A stretch of 64,000 nt of DNA from Halostagnicola kamekurae (lineage in GTDB: Archaea > Halobacteriota > Halobacteria > Halobacteriales > Natrialbaceae). The stretch covers positions 1 to 64,000 of the forward strand of contig NZ_FOZS01000001.1 in the NCBI RefSeq assembly GCF_900116205.1, written 5' to 3'. Below the pieces are notes generated by a model, which was not told the DNA's origin, did not search any database, and worked only from the letters and a program-made list of their open reading frames with translations. Shown in pieces: positions 60,940-64,000 of the stretch (positions are counted from its first letter, which is position 1; every line of letters starts with the position of its first letter). The position numbers and the translations under genes are program-made.

Positions 60940-62217
60940 TCACCTCTGTACGCGAGAGAGTCGGGACGGCGTCCCGTCGGCGTCGCCGGACGACTGGGAG
61001 TCGACCGGCTGGACCGGGAGCCGGGAATCGACCGGTTTCCGGGGCAGTTCCAGTTCGAGATCCGACGTGGTCGCCCCGTTCGATTCCGGTGGCTCGGCGT
61101 GGCGCTCGATCGCGTCGTCGAGGTCGCGCATGAACTCGGCGACGGTGTTTCCCATCACGAGCACCGGCCAGCCGTCCGCGATCATCTCCGCTAAGACCGA
61201 CTCTGCCGACTCGGATTCGTGATCGTGGCTGATCACCGGAAACGAAGATTTCTCGGCGAACAGATCCGCGTGGCCGCCCGCGACTCGCGCCTGTTCGATC
61301 GCGTCGTCCTCGAAGAGGCCCTCGAGGTAGTCGTGAAACGACGCGGTACGAGCGCGCCGGTCCCGACGGAGGTAGACGAACGGCTGGATCCGTTCGTCGT
61401 CGACGAGCGCCTGACGCACCATTTCGGTGCTCTCGACGTCGTTGACGTCCGCGGCGTTGTAGACTCGACCGTCGAGCGCGTGGGTCCACTCGACGCGAAA
61501 GTCCGCGAGCATCGATTCGCGCTGGCGGTCCGACAGCGGTTCCTCGTCGATGGCCTCGAGGACGTGATCGAGCGCGTAGATGCACTCGGCGGCGGGGATG
61601 TTCTGATGGCGTTCGGGAACCTCGACGTGGGAGACGGTCGCGTCGACGGCCTCGAGTTCGCGTTCGATGTACGCCCGGAGTTGCTCGTCCTGCTCGCCGT
61701 TGACGACGTGGGTTCCGGCGGGCGTCGCGCGAGCGAACGCCCGTGCGATATCGGCGCGAGTCCCGCCGAGCGTATCGCGGTGGTCCTGGCGAACGTTCGT
61801 GAGGACGAGCACGTCGGGGTTGCCGAACCGCTCGTTCATCATCCGGGTCGTGTAGTCCGTGATCCCCTGGTTCTCGAGGACCAGCGCGTCGACGGGGAAG
61901 TACTTTCGAAGCTCCTCGACGTTCTCGTAGAGGGTGACGCGCTCGCCGCGTTCGATCGGGTTCTCCTCGCCGTCGTACAGCGAGAGCGGGTGGTTGCCGG
62001 TCACCTTCGCGTAGGCATCATAGCCTCGAGAGCGCAGGACGTCGTAGATCCGTTCGGTCGTTCCCGACTTGCCGCGGGTGCCGGACACGACGATCTTGAC
62101 GTCGATTTCCTCGAGTCGGCGACGGTGTTCGGTGCCGCGAGTGAGCGGTCCAGCGATGCGTCGAGCGAGCCGGGTGAGCGGCTCGGGAACGACCGTTGAA
62201 GTGGTGTCGTAAGACAT
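60940..62217 (-). CDS. pgsB: Poly-gamma-glutamate synthase ATP-grasp/Mur-ligase subunit PgsB
   Basis: A 425-residue protein. The Mur-ligase-type P-loop is VSGTRGKSGTT (residues 44-54); AKVTGNHPLSLYDGEE and VLVLTNVRQDHRDTLGG are typical of PgsB/CapB. A weakly conserved Pro/Ser tail follows the catalytic core. It activates glutamate with ATP for polymerisation. The gene starts 33 bases after the PgsC-like stop, and the hydrolase-like gene follows. Confidence 0.92.
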   Translation of the reverse strand: MSYDTTSTVVPEPLTRLARRIAGPLTRGTEHRRRLEEIDVKIVVSGTRGKSGTTERIYDVLRSRGYDAYAKVTGNHPLSLYDGEENPIERGERVTLYENVEELRKYFPVDALVLENQGITDYTTRMMNERFGNPDVLVLTNVRQDHRDTLGGTRADIARAFARATPAGTHVVNGEQDEQLRAYIERELEAVDATVSHVEVPERHQNIPAAECIYALDHVLEAIDEEPLSDRQRESMLADFRVEWTHALDGRVYNAADVNDVESTEMVRQALVDDERIQPFVYLRRDRRARTASFHDYLEGLFEDDAIEQARVAGGHADLFAEKSSFPVISHDHESESAESVLAEMIADGWPVLVMGNTVAEFMRDLDDAIERHAEPPESNGATTSDLELELPRKPVDSRLPVQPVDSQSSGDADGTPSRLSRVQR

Positions 62218-62250
62218 TGATAGTGTATCGATAGTTGGAATTCTCAGGTG

Positions 62251-63426
62251 TCAGGTATGGGTCCCGGCGGACTGTCGATCGGCGCTCGAGCGCGCCGGTC
62301 GAAGTCGCTCGAGTCGAAGCGCGGACACAGCGCCGACGACGACACAGGCGACGAGCAGCGCGATCTGGGGGAGCGCCGAAAGATCGGCTGTGAGCGCTCC
62401 GCCCGGTTCCGGCGTCACGACCAGCCGAAGACCGCCAAGAAAGAGCGCGAACGCACCGGTCGACAGCGATATCGACGTCGAGCGGTGCTCCGGGGGCATC
62501 CGGTGGAGGTTGTACGCGGCGATGCCGATGAGGATGGCCGTAAAGAACAGGTGCAGCCCGGAGGCGACCGGGAAGAACACCGCGATCGGAATCGATCCAG
62601 CGAGCGCGATGACGAGGCCGGTACCGAGTAACACCCGCCCGTACAACAGCGTCGATCGGTGGAACTGTTTGAGGATGCCATAGACGGCGGCGACGCCGAG
62701 GACGTACAGCGGGATGATGGCGATCGACTGGAGCGCGAACAGCGCGAGCAACGGCAGCGCGATGATCCCGTTGAGCCTGATCCCCCACCGCACGTACGAT
62801 CCCTCCGAGACGAGCATCCCCAGCGCGATGACGAGGAGGACGATCGGAAGTGAGATCTCGAGGAAGCCGCCCATATCGGCGATCACGGCGTTCCGGGCCG
62901 CGGCGATATCCGAGTTAGGCCCGTACAGTACCGGGGGCGTGAGCCGGCCGAGGCGGGGTGCCATCGCGAGATTGACGAGCGAGCCGCCGAGGGCGATCAG
63001 CCCGACGAGCGTTCCGACGCTCGCGGCCACGTCCTCGAGCCGCCGGTCGGAATCGAGCTGGTGGTAGTTGTAGGCCGCGACGCCCGGGAGGATGCTCCCG
63101 GCGAACGTCGCCGTCGTGAGCGAAACCTCGAGAACGCCGAGCGCGAGGAGTCCGCCGAAGACGGCCAGCGGGACGACCATGCTGAGGATCATACCTGCCA
63201 GCAACAGCTGTCGTCCGAACAGCAGGGTTCGCCGTTGGAGCACCGCCAGCCCGACGTAAGCTGCGGCCACGCCGATGACGAACGCAGGGAGCGCGAGGAC
63301 GTCGTAGAGAGCGTACACCGCGTACATCGGAACCACGAGGACGCCCGAGAGCCGGAGTCCGTACGCCTGCACGACGCCAATTCCGACCAGTAGTCCGACG
63401 ATCATCACCAGCGAGGCAACGATCAT
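62251..63426 (-). CDS. pgsC: PgsC-like poly-gamma-glutamate export/synthesis protein, duplicated
   Basis: A 391-residue membrane protein. Two copies of the PgsC/CapC fold are fused: MIVASLVMIVGLLVGI, then GLRLSGVLVVPMYAVYAL, recurs as ALGMLVSEGSYVRWGIRLNGIIALPLLALFAL; and FAGSILPGVAAYNYHQL recurs as FFTAILIGIAAYNLHRM. Normal PgsC is about 150 residues. The ATG at 63426 starts exactly at the PgsC N-terminus; the frame continues to a GTG at 63585 with a polar Arg-rich extension, and a TATA-like AACTTTATTT at about 63600 leaves the start uncertain. Confidence 0.88.
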   Translation of the reverse strand: MIVASLVMIVGLLVGIGVVQAYGLRLSGVLVVPMYAVYALYDVLALPAFVIGVAAAYVGLAVLQRRTLLFGRQLLLAGMILSMVVPLAVFGGLLALGVLEVSLTTATFAGSILPGVAAYNYHQLDSDRRLEDVAASVGTLVGLIALGGSLVNLAMAPRLGRLTPPVLYGPNSDIAAARNAVIADMGGFLEISLPIVLLVIALGMLVSEGSYVRWGIRLNGIIALPLLALFALQSIAIIPLYVLGVAAVYGILKQFHRSTLLYGRVLLGTGLVIALAGSIPIAVFFPVASGLHLFFTAILIGIAAYNLHRMPPEHRSTSISLSTGAFALFLGGLRLVVTPEPGGALTADLSALPQIALLVACVVVGAVSALRLERLRPARSSADRQSAGTHT

Positions 63427-63895
63427 CGTCGGATCGACCTCCACCGACGTTCTGGGGCGCGTCCGCCGGAACCTACCGGTCGCTCCGTCGACGGACGGGC
63501 GCGAGCGCTTCGTACGAACTGGTTTCGACGAGCTGTCTCCAGATCGGTGGTGGCGTTCGTCGCTGGATAACCCATACGAGCCCACACATCGAATTACTAA
63601 ATAAAGTTTATCTAGCGCTGTATTTTACTTCTAGATTATCTATACTAACTAGTGTTTTACTTATTGATACAGAAATATAACTAGTATGTTATTAGTATGA
63701 CGCTGGATGAATGTTCACTATATGAAGATTGTGGCCGTGAGCGATCGGTTTCTCGCGAAACCATCGCACGAGAGAACATATGACAAACCTACGGGAGCGA
63801 TCACGACGCGAAGGGACGCGATAGGGTCACCGAACGAACTCGACGTTTTACGTTCTCGGGGCCCGAAGGGGGAGTATCCAGTTGATTCAGAAGAG
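63427..63895. promoter_or_regulatory. Intergenic region with promoter of the pgs operon
   Basis: Bases 63586-63720 are strikingly AT-rich against the GC-rich flanks. TATA-like words on the minus strand near 63597-63606 point to the pgs operon promoter. TAACTAG/CTAGTAT-like words recur at about 63647-63697. No gene is seen; plus-strand elements for the gene at 63896 probably lie at 63840-63890 (TTTTACG). Confidence 0.5.
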
Positions 63896-64000
63896 ATGAG
63901 ATCGAGACCCGAGTTCGGAGCGGTCAAACGAATCGTCGCGATCCTGCTCGCGCTCGCCGTCGTCCTCGCGGCGGGGGTCGTCATCGGGCAAGCACCGACG
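63896..64000 (+). CDS. Start of an exported or membrane-anchored protein (cut by window edge)
   Basis: The first 35 codons of a gene open to the window edge. After MRSRPEFGAVKR comes a hydrophobic segment (IVAILLALAVVLAAGVV) that would be a signal anchor. Divergent from the pgs operon. Neither family nor length can be known from this stretch. Confidence 0.55.
   Translation, partial: MRSRPEFGAVKRIVAILLALAVVLAAGVVIGQAPT

Overview
The window comes from a haloarchaeal chromosome, most likely family Natrialbaceae (Natrialba, Haloterrigena or Natrinema type). Signs of this are the GC-rich, acidic proteome, frequent TCGAG words, an archaeal 16S-tRNA-Ala-23S operon, Orc1/Cdc6, aIF1A and SUI1 factors, halocyanin, Tat signal peptides on exported proteins, HTH-10 and DUF6498 families, and a poly-gamma-glutamate locus, a polymer known from this family. 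The genus call is inference.

Layout. 1-4.2 kb: an rRNA operon on the minus strand (23S cut by the window edge, tRNA-Ala, 16S) preceded by three tandem promoters. 4.2-4.9 kb: a winged-helix regulator overlapping a small membrane protein. 5.1-11.7 kb: a 2-oxoacid dehydrogenase operon (E1 alpha, E1 beta, E2, E3) and lipoyl synthase, which makes the cofactor that E2 needs. 11.9-19.6 kb: CspA, a luciferase-like oxidoreductase, a MutS-family ATPase, an MFS transporter and an Orc1/Cdc6 protein. 19.9-23.3 kb: an exported cluster of a DyP-like lipoprotein, a P19/Tp34-like iron-transport lipoprotein and a cohesin-domain protein. 23.4-31.7 kb: a disturbed region with a frameshifted duplicated gene, a long inverted repeat pair, a cation-efflux/SpoIIAA pair, a truncated membrane gene and hairpin elements, but also the core gene uvrB.

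31.8-41.8 kb: an ArsP_2-type metal exporter with a palindromic operator candidate, a 16-bp tandem repeat, an acetyltransferase, SUI1, UvrC, an ABC exporter and bacterial-type NAD-dependent DNA ligase. 42-50 kb: serB, the metY-metX sulfur-assimilation pair, an MFS and an EamA transporter, halocyanin, a class V aminotransferase, and a decayed vapBC module. 50.3-54.3 kb: a DUF6498/PH-like membrane protein, then an RnfC-like flavoprotein divergent from an HTH-10 regulator, the pair flanked by direct copies of the 3' end of a zinc-ribbon gene. 54.4-59.5 kb: aIF1A, small membrane proteins, the DUF460 protein and RNase Z. 59.7-63.4 kb: a poly-gamma-glutamate operon (PgsC-like, PgsB, and a hydrolase-like protein).

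How the genes work together. DNA repair is well represented (uvrB, uvrC, ligA, mutS-like). Lipoate synthesis sits beside its client complex. MetX and MetY perform successive steps of homocysteine synthesis. PgsB/PgsC would make and export poly-gamma-glutamate while the third gene trims it. No CRISPR array and no intact transposase gene was found. All alignments and identities were made by eye.
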